Of a stretch of 32,812 nucleotides of DNA, positions 1 to 7,639 are shown in pieces (positions within the stretch are counted from its first letter, which is position 1; each line of letters opens with the position of its first letter). The notes under the pieces are model-generated. The model worked only from the letters and a program-made list of their open reading frames with translations, was not told where the DNA came from and made no database searches. This DNA is from Chloroflexota bacterium. GTDB taxonomy: Bacteria > Chloroflexota > Limnocylindria > Limnocylindrales > CSP1-4. The position numbers and the translations under genes are program-made. The stretch covers positions 82,007-114,818 of the forward strand of contig VBGT01000076.1 of the NCBI GenBank assembly GCA_005889475.1. Reading direction: 5' to 3'.

Positions 1-54
1 CGGGCCGAAGTCTAGCGGGGAGCCATGGCTTGAGGGCGGACGATTCGATGACGT

Positions 55-67
55 GGCCTAATAGGCC
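55..67. promoter_or_regulatory. Perfect 6-1-6 inverted repeat upstream of VOC gene
   Basis: GGCCTA-A-TAGGCC is a perfect palindrome 26 bases before the start codon at 93 and 15 bases before its AGGAGG site. The AT-rich centre could double as a -10 element, so a repressor site over the promoter is possible. No partner regulator is adjacent, so the operator role is inference. Confidence 0.3.
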
Positions 68-92
68 GACCGGCTCGCCCCAGGAGGCATCC

Positions 93-581
93 ATGATCCC
101 CGTCGCGCGTCTCAACCACGCCGTCCTGTACGTGCGCGACGCCTCGGTCGCCGCCGAGTTCTACGGTCGCGTATTCGGCTTCGAGGTCGTCTCGAGCGAG
201 TTCGAAGGGCGTGCCGTGTTCATGCGCGCCGGCAGCGGCGAGAACCACCACGACCTCGGCCTGTTCTCGGTCGGGCCGGACGCGCCTCGCCCACCGCACG
301 GCTCGACCGGCCTGTACCACCTCGCCTGGGAGGTCCCCACGATCGAGGACCTGGCGACAGCGGCGCGTGAGCTGTCCGGGGCCGGCGCCCTCGGCGGCGC
401 GAGCGACCACGGCGTTTCGAAGTCGCTGTACGGGGCGGATCCGGACGGCAACGAGTTCGAGATCATGTGGCGGGTTCCGCGCGAGTTCTGGGGCGAGTAC
501 GAGCGCCGGGGCACGGTCATGCCGCTCGACCTCGACGCCGAGGTCCGGCGCTGGGGAGCCGCGGCCGGCCCCGTCGCCTAG
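93..581 (+). CDS. VOC family (glyoxalase/extradiol dioxygenase-like) protein
   Basis: A 162-residue single-module vicinal oxygen chelate protein. The N-terminal strand carries the first metal-ligand type His (H9 in LNHAVLYV), and a second His lies in YHLAWEV in the middle of the chain. A Glu in the NEFEIMWRVP stretch completes the usual H-H-E metal triad, and the DPDGNEFE signature is typical of glyoxalase/extradiol-dioxygenase-like members. I chose ATG 93 because AGGAGG sits at 82-87, six bases upstream; an in-frame ATG at 30 has no such site. It ends three bases before a convergent gene. VOC folds cover lyases, dioxygenases and resistance proteins, and the substrate cannot be read from the sequence. 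Confidence 0.85.
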   Translation: MIPVARLNHAVLYVRDASVAAEFYGRVFGFEVVSSEFEGRAVFMRAGSGENHHDLGLFSVGPDAPRPPHGSTGLYHLAWEVPTIEDLATAARELSGAGALGGASDHGVSKSLYGADPDGNEFEIMWRVPREFWGEYERRGTVMPLDLDAEVRRWGAAAGPVA

Positions 582-584
582 CGA

Positions 585-1316
585 CTACAGGGTTGCGCCG
601 CCGACCGCCACCACCATCAGCGTCAACACGTAGACGTGCCCGAGAGCGCTCCACAGGATCGAGCCCGTCCGCCAGTCGAGCCAGGCGAACAACGTTCCGC
701 CGATGAACGTCGACCACAGCTCGACGTCCGGCTTGCCGACGTGGGTCAGCACGAACGGCACCTGCACCACCACGAGCGCGAGCGGCCCGATCCGGCGCCA
801 CAGCGCGAACATCAGGAACCCGCGGAGCAGGAACTCGGCAGGGATGAGCTCGGCCAGGTTGTTGAGGACGCGCCCACCCAGCGGGACGGCTTCGGCGCCG
901 TAGAACGCGCGGAACTCCGGGAGCTGGGCGAGCGCCAGGATGATCGGGGTCATCACGACCAGCCCGGCCGCCAGGAGGGCCGCGCCCCAGCGCCAGTCCC
1001 CCAGCCGGAGCGCGTAGCGAGCGGGGCTGTCGCGGAAGGCGAGGGCGATGATCACCACCGGCACGACGAGGAACAGGACCAGCCGTTCGATGGTCAGGCT
1101 CTCGAGGCCTGCGATCTGCCCCTGACCGCCGCCATCCCCGGGTACGAACAGCCGCAGCTGGTCGGCGACGATGATCGCCGTCGTCGCCAGGACCGCCACG
1201 GAGGCGCGAATCGGCACGGCGAGGCCGGCCAGCCGCACATCCGCGAGGTCGCTGGCGTTCGGCGGGTAGTCGGGGCCGGCGACCGCGCGATCGACCAGGG
1301 TTCGGAGCGAGGTCAC
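585..1316 (-). CDS. CPBP-family intramembrane protease-like protein
   Basis: A 243-residue protein with about six hydrophobic segments. CPBP (Abi/Rce1-like) motifs are visible: AEFLLRG (motif 1), FVLTH followed by GKP (motif 2), and a late GHVYVL histidine. Motif 1 is normally EExxxR; here the first Glu, the likely catalytic base in Rce1, is Ala. Related subfamilies with W-E-F-F-F-R-G also lack it, so the protein may use another geometry or not be a protease. The GTG start overlaps the TGA of the upstream persulfide dioxygenase gene by four bases (GTGA), which implies translational coupling. Family membership is well supported; activity is not. Confidence 0.8.
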   Translation of the reverse strand: MTSLRTLVDRAVAGPDYPPNASDLADVRLAGLAVPIRASVAVLATTAIIVADQLRLFVPGDGGGQGQIAGLESLTIERLVLFLVVPVVIIALAFRDSPARYALRLGDWRWGAALLAAGLVVMTPIILALAQLPEFRAFYGAEAVPLGGRVLNNLAELIPAEFLLRGFLMFALWRRIGPLALVVVQVPFVLTHVGKPDVELWSTFIGGTLFAWLDWRTGSILWSALGHVYVLTLMVVAVGGATL

Positions 1317-2743
1317 CTGCGGGACGATGCTCCGGCCGTCTGTCGGGACTCGTCGGGCAGGCGTTCGAGTGGCTCGGGCCAGCTGTTCGCGCCGCCGGTG
1401 GTCACCAGCCGAACATCGACGCCGGCCTTGTCGAGGATGCTCGCGGCGATCGAGGCGCGTGAGCCCGAGCGGCAGAACACGGTCACGGCCAAGCCGGGCG
1501 GGAGCGCGTCGAGGTGGCCCGGGAGGTCGGCGACGAAGATCCGCTCAGCGCCGGGGACGACGCCGTCGGTCGCCCACTCGATGGGCTGGCGCACGTCGAG
1601 GAGCACGCTCGCGTCGTCGCCCGCCGCCTTTGCCCGGTGGACCGCGGGCATCGTCGTGGTCGCGTAGCTCGACAGCGGCCGGCCAGAGGCGGCCCACGCT
1701 TCCACCCCGCCCGCGAGCCAGCCCGGAACCCGCTCGTAGCCGATCCGGAGGAGCTCGGTCGTCGCCTCGGCCAGGGCGTCGGGCGCCCGATCCGGCAGGA
1801 CGAGGAGCACCGGGGCCGCGAACGGCACGAGCCAGCCGACGTAGCCCGAGAACGTGCCATCCAATTCGATGTTGAGCGAGCCGGGCAGGTGGCCCGCCGC
1901 GAAGGCATCGCGATCGCGGGCATCGACGACCGTCACGCCGGAGGCGGCCGCGGCCTCGAATGCCGCTGGATCGAGCGCCGGCGGCAGGATGAGCCTGCCC
2001 AGGACGCGCGGTCCGCGGCGGTTGATGCCGGCCATGTGCGCGTAGTAGTCCGGCACCCGGCCGAGCTCGCCGAGGACCAGGCCCCGGAACGCCTCCGGCG
2101 AACCATCCGCAAGCGCGAACGTCGGGTTTGCAAGTCGCTCCGTCCCGATTGTCGTCGTCCGGCCGGCGCTCATCGGGCCGGCGCTGCAGAAGCTGCCGGC
2201 GCCGTGGGTCGGGAGCACCTGGATGCCGTCCGCCAGCTCCGCAAGACGGCGCAGGCTCCGCTGCTGATCGGTCGTGAGGGCGTCGGTCAGAGCCGGCCCG
2301 AGTAGGTCGGTTCGGCCGACAGAGCCCACGAGCAGGCTGCCGCCCGTGAACACGGCCGTGGGCTCGTCCTCGCCGCCGAGCTCGGTCACGAGCCAGGCCA
2401 GGTGCTCCGGCGTGTGTCCGGGCGTGGCGAGCGCGGTCAGCCGGACGCCGCCGAGCTCGAGCGAATCGCCATCGTCGACGGCCCGGTGCGCGAACTGGTA
2501 GCCGCCGCGAGCCGGCGCCACGATCTCAGCACCCGTCGCGGCGCGCGCCTCGATCGCGCCCGACAGGTAGTCGTTGTGGACGTGGGTCTCGAGCACGTGC
2601 CGAACGCGCCAGCGCCGCCCCTCCGCCACCTCGAGGAACCGCCACGCGTCGCGCTGGGGATCGACCAGGACCGCCTCGCCCCCGTTGGCGAGCAGGTACG
2701 AGGCATCGCCGAGACCCGGCGTGACGAACAGCTCCAGGTCCAT
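1313..2743 (-). CDS. Persulfide dioxygenase-like MBL hydrolase fused to two rhodanese domains
   Basis: About 476 residues. The N-terminal metallo-beta-lactamase domain has THVHNDY (H54, H56, D58), PGHTPEH (H110), GRTD (D146) and LPTH (H180). This is the ETHE1/CstB pattern, in which one His of the first motif, H110 and D146 would hold iron. Two rhodanese domains follow. The first has no active-site Cys (LPDRAP at the loop); the second has CRSGSRAS with Cys near residue 424. Such fusions oxidise persulfides to sulfite and transfer sulfane sulfur in sulfide detoxification. ATGs at 2752, 2749 and 2743 are all in frame. I prefer 2743 because CACGAT lies seven bases upstream, fitting the local leaderless pattern. 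Downstream it is coupled to the CPBP gene. Confidence 0.88.
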   Translation of the reverse strand: MDLELFVTPGLGDASYLLANGGEAVLVDPQRDAWRFLEVAEGRRWRVRHVLETHVHNDYLSGAIEARAATGAEIVAPARGGYQFAHRAVDDGDSLELGGVRLTALATPGHTPEHLAWLVTELGGEDEPTAVFTGGSLLVGSVGRTDLLGPALTDALTTDQQRSLRRLAELADGIQVLPTHGAGSFCSAGPMSAGRTTTIGTERLANPTFALADGSPEAFRGLVLGELGRVPDYYAHMAGINRRGPRVLGRLILPPALDPAAFEAAAASGVTVVDARDRDAFAAGHLPGSLNIELDGTFSGYVGWLVPFAAPVLLVLPDRAPDALAEATTELLRIGYERVPGWLAGGVEAWAASGRPLSSYATTTMPAVHRAKAAGDDASVLLDVRQPIEWATDGVVPGAERIFVADLPGHLDALPPGLAVTVFCRSGSRASIAASILDKAGVDVRLVTTGGANSWPEPLERLPDESRQTAGASSRR

Positions 2744-2802
2744 CGGCATCATCGTGACACGCCGCGCGAACGCCGACTCGGGGTACCCGGCACACGGACT
2801 CG

Positions 2803-2808
2803 TACCAT
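2803..2808 (+). promoter_or_regulatory. -10 box TACCAT, leaderless promoter of LLM oxidoreductase gene
   Basis: TACCAT lies eight bases before ATG 2817, and no Shine-Dalgarno is present. The spacing puts the transcription start at or next to the start codon. No convincing -35 is visible. Confidence 0.55.
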
Positions 2809-2816
2809 TGCCGACG

Positions 2817-3833
2817 ATGGCGAAGATCGGCTACGCGGCGTCGATGGAGCAGTTCCACCCGAACGACCTGCTCGACTGGTGCGAACAGGCCGAGGGGGCC
2901 GGGTTCGAGGCCGGGTTCATGGTCTCCGAGCACTTCCACCCGTGGACCCCGCAGCAGGGCCAGGCCGCCTTCGCCTGGTCGTTCATGGGCGCGCTCGGGC
3001 TGCGCACGTCGCTCCCGTTCGGGACCGCGGTGACCTGCCCCGGCTTCCGCTATCACCCCGCCGTGATCGCGCACGCCGCTGCGACCCTCGGCGCGATGTT
3101 CCCAGGCCGGTTCTGGCTCGGCCTGGGAGCGGGCGAGGCGCTCAACGAGCACGTCGTCGGCGGCGAGTGGCCCGAGATCGGCGTCCGCTCGTCGATGATG
3201 TTCGAGGCGATCGAGGTCATCTCGAAGCTCTTCACCGGTCAGGTGACCAAGCACCAGGGCAAGCACTTCACGCTCGAGAGCGCGAAGCTGTACACCCGCC
3301 CCGACGAGCCCGTGCCGATCTACGTCGCCACGTCCGGCCCGATCAACGCCAAGAAGACCGGCAAGTATGCCCAGGGCATGATCACGGTTGGCGCGGCCGA
3401 CGAGAAGATCAAGCTCCTCTGGATGGCCTGCGACGAGGGTTGCGCCGAGGTCGGCAAGCCGCGCGTGCCGAAGCTCCTCCAGCTCCACGTCAGCTGGGCG
3501 CCGACGGAGGAGGAGGCGCTCCAGAACGCACTGCGCGAATGGCCGAACGGCGGGATGGCCTTCCCCAAGCAGGACATCAAGAACCCCGAGGACTTCGCCG
3601 CGATGGCCAGGCTGGTCCGGCCCGAGGACTTCAAGAACCGCGTCCTCATCAGCTCGGACCTCGAGCGTCACACCGCCCATGTCCAGCACTACCTCGACAT
3701 GGGCTTCGACGAGGTCCACCTGCACAACGTCGGGCGCAACCAGGCCGAGTTCGTCGAGGTGTTCGGCCGAGAGGTGCTGCCCCACCTTCGCCTCGGCGCA
3801 CCCAGCCCCGCGACCAGCCTCGTCGCCAGCTGA
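2817..3833 (+). CDS. F420-dependent LLM-class oxidoreductase, glucose-6-phosphate dehydrogenase-like family
   Basis: A 338-residue luciferase-like TIM barrel. It resembles mycobacterial FGD throughout: GYAASMEQFHPNDL at the N-terminus, SEHFHPW (H39 and W43 match the FGD catalytic His and Trp), FRYHPAVIAHAAATLG, and GLGAGEALNE with the conserved Glu. These residues bind F420 and perform hydride transfer. In a by-eye alignment the FGD lysines that grip the sugar phosphate are not conserved (VGAADEK and LQLHVSW replace them), so the substrate may not be glucose-6-phosphate. It is divergent from the persulfide dioxygenase across about 70 bases and has a leaderless-type promoter. Confidence 0.88.
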   Translation: MAKIGYAASMEQFHPNDLLDWCEQAEGAGFEAGFMVSEHFHPWTPQQGQAAFAWSFMGALGLRTSLPFGTAVTCPGFRYHPAVIAHAAATLGAMFPGRFWLGLGAGEALNEHVVGGEWPEIGVRSSMMFEAIEVISKLFTGQVTKHQGKHFTLESAKLYTRPDEPVPIYVATSGPINAKKTGKYAQGMITVGAADEKIKLLWMACDEGCAEVGKPRVPKLLQLHVSWAPTEEEALQNALREWPNGGMAFPKQDIKNPEDFAAMARLVRPEDFKNRVLISSDLERHTAHVQHYLDMGFDEVHLHNVGRNQAEFVEVFGREVLPHLRLGAPSPATSLVAS

Positions 3834-3872
3834 AAGACCCGGCGCGGGGCGGGGGAGTACCCGGACGTTCGT

Positions 3873-3909
3873 CCCACGGCGCCTTGGTCGGCTTCGCTAC
3901 AGCCGTGGG
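3873..3909 (+). terminator. Possible terminator hairpin after LLM gene
   Basis: CCCACGGC (3873-3880) and GCCGTGGG (3902-3909) are perfectly complementary with a 21-base loop. There is no U-tract. It sits 40 bases after the LLM stop codon, so it may be a Rho-assisted 3' end or RNA-stabilising structure. Confidence 0.35.
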
Positions 3910-3912
3910 CGC

Positions 3913-3935
3913 CCTGCTCGACTAGGCTGAGCAGG
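3913..3935 (+). promoter_or_regulatory. Inverted repeat enclosing a TAGGCT -10 candidate
   Basis: CCTGCTC (3913-3919) and GAGCAGG (3929-3935) flank a nine-base spacer containing TAGGCT (3923-3928). TAGGCT also occurs before two other genes here (15987 on the plus strand, 29320 on the minus strand). A promoter inside an operator would give a leader of about 45 bases for the amidase gene. Confidence 0.35.
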
Positions 3936-3979
3936 CCGCGGACGCGAGGGACCGCCGTAGCCATACGAGGCCAGCGACC

Positions 3980-6442
3980 ATGCGACCTGCCCGCCCAGCC
4001 GCCCGCGCCCTGGCCTCCGGCATCGTCCTCGCCGCGCTCTTGACGAGCATCCTGCCGGCGCTGCCGGCGATCGCGAAGGCGCCGGTCAAGGTGACCGGGC
4101 GCGAGGTCAAGACCTCGGTCGACCATCAGCGCATCGTGCCCTTGCCGATCACTGCCTCGCACGTCGAGCTGCGTTGGCAGGGCGCCCACGAGGCGCAGCT
4201 GAGCCTCGCCTTCGGGATGCGCCCGAACCAGCTCGGCGAGGAGGTCGTCGTCGACCCTGGTGATGACGACGGCGGCCCCGACGCCGACGACCTCCACGGG
4301 CGCAAAGTCGCGCCCGCCGGAGATGAGACGTCGACTGACGTCATCTGGACAGGCGGCGCCCGCTTCGTACGAATCACGACCGATCGGCCGATCGGACACC
4401 TCACGGTGGTCGCCATCGATGCGCGGGCAGACATCGGGCTCATCCCCGGCCCGACCGGGGTCGTCGACGCGGCGATGGATCAGCCGACGATCATCCCGCG
4501 CTCCGGCTGGGGCGCCGACGAGTCGCTGCGCTTCGATGCGTCCGGCCAGGAGACCTGGCCCCCCGAGTTCTCACCCATGCAGAAGGCGATCGTCCACCAC
4601 ACGGCCGGCCGAAACGGCGATCCGAACCCCGCGGCGACCATTCGGGCGATCTACTGGGCGAAATCGATCGGCCGGGGCTATGGCGACATTGGCTACAACT
4701 TCCTGATCGACGAACAGGGCCGGATCTACGAGGGCCGGCACTCGCGGGATTACGCCCCCGGCGAGTCGCCCACCGGCGAGGACCTCGCCGGCAACGTCGT
4801 GCGCGGCGTCCACGCTCGCAGCAACAACTACGGGACCGTCGGCATCGCGCTCCTCGGCAACTTCCAGAACCGCCAGCCCACGACCGCGGCGCGGGTCGCG
4901 CTGGAGCGGCTCCTCGCCTGGAAGCTGGAGCGGCATGGGCTCGATCCGCTCGGGGGATCCACGTACATCGGCCTGCTGGGCCCCACGAAGTGGCTGTACA
5001 ACATCTCCGGCCACCGCAACGTGGATGCCACGGCCTGCCCCGGCGACACGTTCTACCCGACCTTCCCGCAGCTGCGACAGCGCGTCGCGAGCCGGATTGC
5101 TGCGACCACCGGCGCGAGCCACGACACCAGCCCACCGGCGGTCAAGTCGTTGACCGCAATCGCGGCCAACCCGACGGGCGGCACGACGATCCCCTTCGGG
5201 CTCATCTTCAGCGAGCCTGTCAACGGGCTGGAGGCGTCCGACTTCGGTGTCAGCGGCAGCTCGCATGGCTGGGGCGTCACGGACGTCAGCGGTGGCCCGG
5301 TCGGGTACACGGTGGAGGTCAGCGCAGACCACCCAGACGACGGCACCGTGCAGCTGGAGCTCGCCGCGGACGCCGTGACCGACTATGCGGGCCTCACCGG
5401 ACCGCCCGGGGCCAAGTCGGCAGAGGCAACGTACGCGCGCGACGAGGCAGGGCCGACCGTCGTGCTGTACCAGACGCCGCACCGGAAGTACATCAACGAC
5501 GCGAACCTCAACTACTTCAACGTCACGGCTGCGTTCAGCGAGCCCGTGATCGGCTTCGGGCCGGGGGACGTTGTCCTCGGCGGGACATCGCACGCGGCGC
5601 GTCATTGGGTGGTTCCGGCGATCTTCGGGGAGGTCCCCGGCGCGAGCTATGGCTTCAGCGTCGAACAGCCCAGCTGGCTCAACGGCACGCTCACGTTCCA
5701 GATCCCGGACGGCGCGGTCACCGACCTCGCGGGCAACCCCGTGGCCGCCTCGAACCTGGTCACCATCTACCTCGACAGGTCCGCGCCGACGACCTCGGCC
5801 CCGCGGGTCACCCTGCGTGGCGACACGACGCTCGCCGGGGGCGCATTGCGTGTCCGCCTCGACTGGAGCGCGAGCGACGTCGGGCCGGCGGGGATCGCGA
5901 CCTACGACATCGCCCGGAGCGTCGACGGCAACCCATTCAAGATCCTGATCGGCGGCTTGACCGGGACGTCCTTCAGCACCGGTGTGACCTCAGGTCACAG
6001 GTATCGCTTCGAGGTCAGGGCGCGCGACAAGGCGGGCAACGTCAGCGGCTGGAAGGCCGGCGCGACCATCAAGCCGGCGCTCGTCCAGCAGACGAGCGGC
6101 CTCGTCCATTTCTCGGGACGCTGGGGGACGGCGTCCAAGAGCGCGTACTCGGGCGGTTCGACGCGCTTCCTGGCCGCAGGTGGATCCGCGGCATGGCTCC
6201 AGACATCCGCCCGGAGCCTGTCCTTCGTCACCACGAAGGGGCCGGGCCGGGGCCAGGTCAGGATCTATATCGACGGCGTGTACCAGACGACGATCGACCT
6301 CGGCGCGGCCAGCACGACCTACCGCTACGTCGCCTTCGCCAAGACATGGAGCGCGGTCGGGACGCACCGGATCAGGGTCGTGGCCGTGGGCACCCCCGGC
6401 CGCCAGCGGATCGACGTCGACGCGTTCGGCGTCGTGCGCTGA
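3980..6442 (+). CDS. Secreted PGRP-type N-acetylmuramoyl-L-alanine amidase with Ig-like and FN3 domains
   Basis: An 820-residue exported peptidoglycan hydrolase. Residues 1-33 form a signal peptide (basic start, hydrophobic core, AIA-type cleavage site). After a beta-rich N-terminal region, residues about 170-370 are a PGRP/amidase_2 domain starting at RSGWGADES. Zinc ligands are H206 (VHHTAG), H345 (SGHRNV) and C353 (TACPG), and the tyrosine of IGYNFLID is the catalytic companion. Two bacterial Ig-like modules with FSEPV signatures (about 385-600) follow, then an FN3-like module (about 605-700). The C-terminal beta-sandwich resembles sugar-binding domains. It would cut the bond between MurNAc and L-Ala outside the cell. 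ATG 3980 has only a weak upstream GAGG. Confidence 0.88.
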   Translation: MRPARPAARALASGIVLAALLTSILPALPAIAKAPVKVTGREVKTSVDHQRIVPLPITASHVELRWQGAHEAQLSLAFGMRPNQLGEEVVVDPGDDDGGPDADDLHGRKVAPAGDETSTDVIWTGGARFVRITTDRPIGHLTVVAIDARADIGLIPGPTGVVDAAMDQPTIIPRSGWGADESLRFDASGQETWPPEFSPMQKAIVHHTAGRNGDPNPAATIRAIYWAKSIGRGYGDIGYNFLIDEQGRIYEGRHSRDYAPGESPTGEDLAGNVVRGVHARSNNYGTVGIALLGNFQNRQPTTAARVALERLLAWKLERHGLDPLGGSTYIGLLGPTKWLYNISGHRNVDATACPGDTFYPTFPQLRQRVASRIAATTGASHDTSPPAVKSLTAIAANPTGGTTIPFGLIFSEPVNGLEASDFGVSGSSHGWGVTDVSGGPVGYTVEVSADHPDDGTVQLELAADAVTDYAGLTGPPGAKSAEATYARDEAGPTVVLYQTPHRKYINDANLNYFNVTAAFSEPVIGFGPGDVVLGGTSHAARHWVVPAIFGEVPGASYGFSVEQPSWLNGTLTFQIPDGAVTDLAGNPVAASNLVTIYLDRSAPTTSAPRVTLRGDTTLAGGALRVRLDWSASDVGPAGIATYDIARSVDGNPFKILIGGLTGTSFSTGVTSGHRYRFEVRARDKAGNVSGWKAGATIKPALVQQTSGLVHFSGRWGTASKSAYSGGSTRFLAAGGSAAWLQTSARSLSFVTTKGPGRGQVRIYIDGVYQTTIDLGAASTTYRYVAFAKTWSAVGTHRIRVVAVGTPGRQRIDVDAFGVVR

Positions 6443-6479
6443 TCGGCGGCCGAACCCCTCTCTCGGCCCGCTTGCGCCG

Positions 6480-7214
6480 TCAGTCGGCGGCGGCAGCGTT
6501 TCGCGGCCGATCGCGTGCGATCCGGCGCGCTCGACCGGTCACCGCGATGAAATCGCGCAGATGGCGCATCGGCCGGATGTGGCTGCGTTCCTCACCGTAG
6601 ATCGTCCGGATCGGCACCCAGTCGATCGGCCAGCCCTCGCGCAGGCAGATCGCGATCATCTCGACCTCGAACGCGAAGCCTGACTCCCGGCTGTCGAGCG
6701 TGGCCGCCATGAGGCGGCGGCCGACCAGCCGGTAGCCCGACTGGTTGTCCTCGATCCAGCGCCCGAGGGCCGCCGAGAGCACCACCGTCCCGACCCAGTT
6801 CGAGAGACGGCGGGCCGGCGGCATGTGTCGGAAGTCGCGACGGCCCACGATCAGCTCGGTTGGTTGGCCTGCCAGCGTCCGGCGGGCGTACGTGGCGAGG
6901 AAGGCCGGGATCTCGGCCGGGTCATGCTGGCCGTCCGCGTCGAGCGTGATCACGGCCTCGGCGCCATCTCCCAGTGCGGTGGAGAACCCGGCCCGCAGGG
7001 CGGCGCCCTTGCCCCGGTTCGGCGCCTGCCGGATCACGCGCGCGCCTGCCCGCGCCGCGACCCCGGCCGTCGCATCGGATGAGCCGTCGTCGATCACGAG
7101 CACAGGCAGGTGTCGCAGCGCCGCTTCCACGACACGCCCAATGCGAGGCTCCTCGTCGTGCGCCGGGATCAGGGCCAGGAGCGCGCCGCGGGCCCGGGCG
7201 TCGAGCGTCGTCAT
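6480..7214 (-). CDS. Family 2 glycosyltransferase (dolichol/polyprenyl-phosphate mannosyltransferase-like)
   Basis: A 244-residue GT-A fold enzyme without membrane segments. Motifs in order are PAHDEE near the N-terminus, VIDDGSSD, NRGKGAALRAGF, and LDADGQHDP, whose D-A-D holds the metal and nucleotide-sugar. EDNQSGYRL follows, with FEVEM near the acceptor end. These are the marks of DPM1/GtrB-type transferases that load a sugar onto a polyprenyl phosphate at the inner membrane face. I chose ATG 7214 over upstream in-frame starts because TACGAT lies six bases before it, as at other leaderless starts here. The gene is convergent with the amidase, consistent with an envelope role. Sugar and acceptor are unknown. 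Confidence 0.87.
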   Translation of the reverse strand: MTTLDARARGALLALIPAHDEEPRIGRVVEAALRHLPVLVIDDGSSDATAGVAARAGARVIRQAPNRGKGAALRAGFSTALGDGAEAVITLDADGQHDPAEIPAFLATYARRTLAGQPTELIVGRRDFRHMPPARRLSNWVGTVVLSAALGRWIEDNQSGYRLVGRRLMAATLDSRESGFAFEVEMIAICLREGWPIDWVPIRTIYGEERSHIRPMRHLRDFIAVTGRARRIARDRPRNAAAAD

Positions 7215-7220
7215 TGGCCG

Positions 7221-7226
7221 ATCGTA
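7221..7226 (-). promoter_or_regulatory. -10 box TACGAT, leaderless promoter of GT2 gene
   Basis: On the minus strand TACGAT is followed by six bases and ATG 7214. No Shine-Dalgarno is present. Confidence 0.5.
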
Positions 7227-7318
7227 CGTGACGCCGTATGCGCCGCTGTCACAGACCCGAAAGCCGTTCGACCCCTCGCGTATCGCCGTGCCGTCCACGA
7301 GTGGCGGACGCTCAGCGC

Positions 7319-7639
7319 ATGTACCTCGTCGGTGCACGTTTCGGTGATGCCAGATCGGCGAACGATGCCCTCGGCGAGCTCCGCGACAGGATCGCGGTTG
7401 CGCCGGGCGATCTCGGCCTGCGCCCGCTCGGCAGCCTGCGCTACGAGCGCCCCGCGGTCGGGGTCGTGGTCGCCGGCCGGTTCGAGCTGACGGACGTCGA
7501 CTCGGTCGTCTCGATCATGGAGCGCCACGGTGGCGAGATCGTGTTCCGACGGGCGGAATGGCGACCCCCGCGCCCGGCGGCGTCACGCGGCGATCGATCG
7601 TGCGCCCGGTGCCAGCGCCTTACGGGGCTGCGTAGGTGA
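7319..7639 (+). CDS. Small uncharacterised protein
   Basis: A 106-residue protein I do not recognise. The first 80 residues look like a folded alpha/beta unit: MYLVGARFGDARSANDAL, a strand at RPAVGVVVAGRF, and a helix at DVDSVVSIMERHG followed by EIVFRRAEW. This resembles small ferredoxin-like, stress-associated proteins, but only loosely. The Arg/Pro-rich tail runs 20 bases into the 3' end of the convergent lysozyme gene. ATG 7319 is preceded by GACGCT at a six-base distance; an in-frame GTG at 7301 is the alternative start. Confidence 0.55.
   Translation: MYLVGARFGDARSANDALGELRDRIAVAPGDLGLRPLGSLRYERPAVGVVVAGRFELTDVDSVVSIMERHGGEIVFRRAEWRPPRPAASRGDRSCARCQRLTGLRR

Noticed and set aside
2526-3785. 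Long minus-strand frame opposite the LLM oxidoreductase
   Set aside because: Shadow frame; the plus strand matches the F420 oxidoreductase family throughout.
4990-6600. A 536-residue plus-strand frame overlapping the amidase C-terminal half
   Set aside because: Arg-rich low-complexity translation without motifs; the amidase frame continues intact through Ig-like and FN3 modules.
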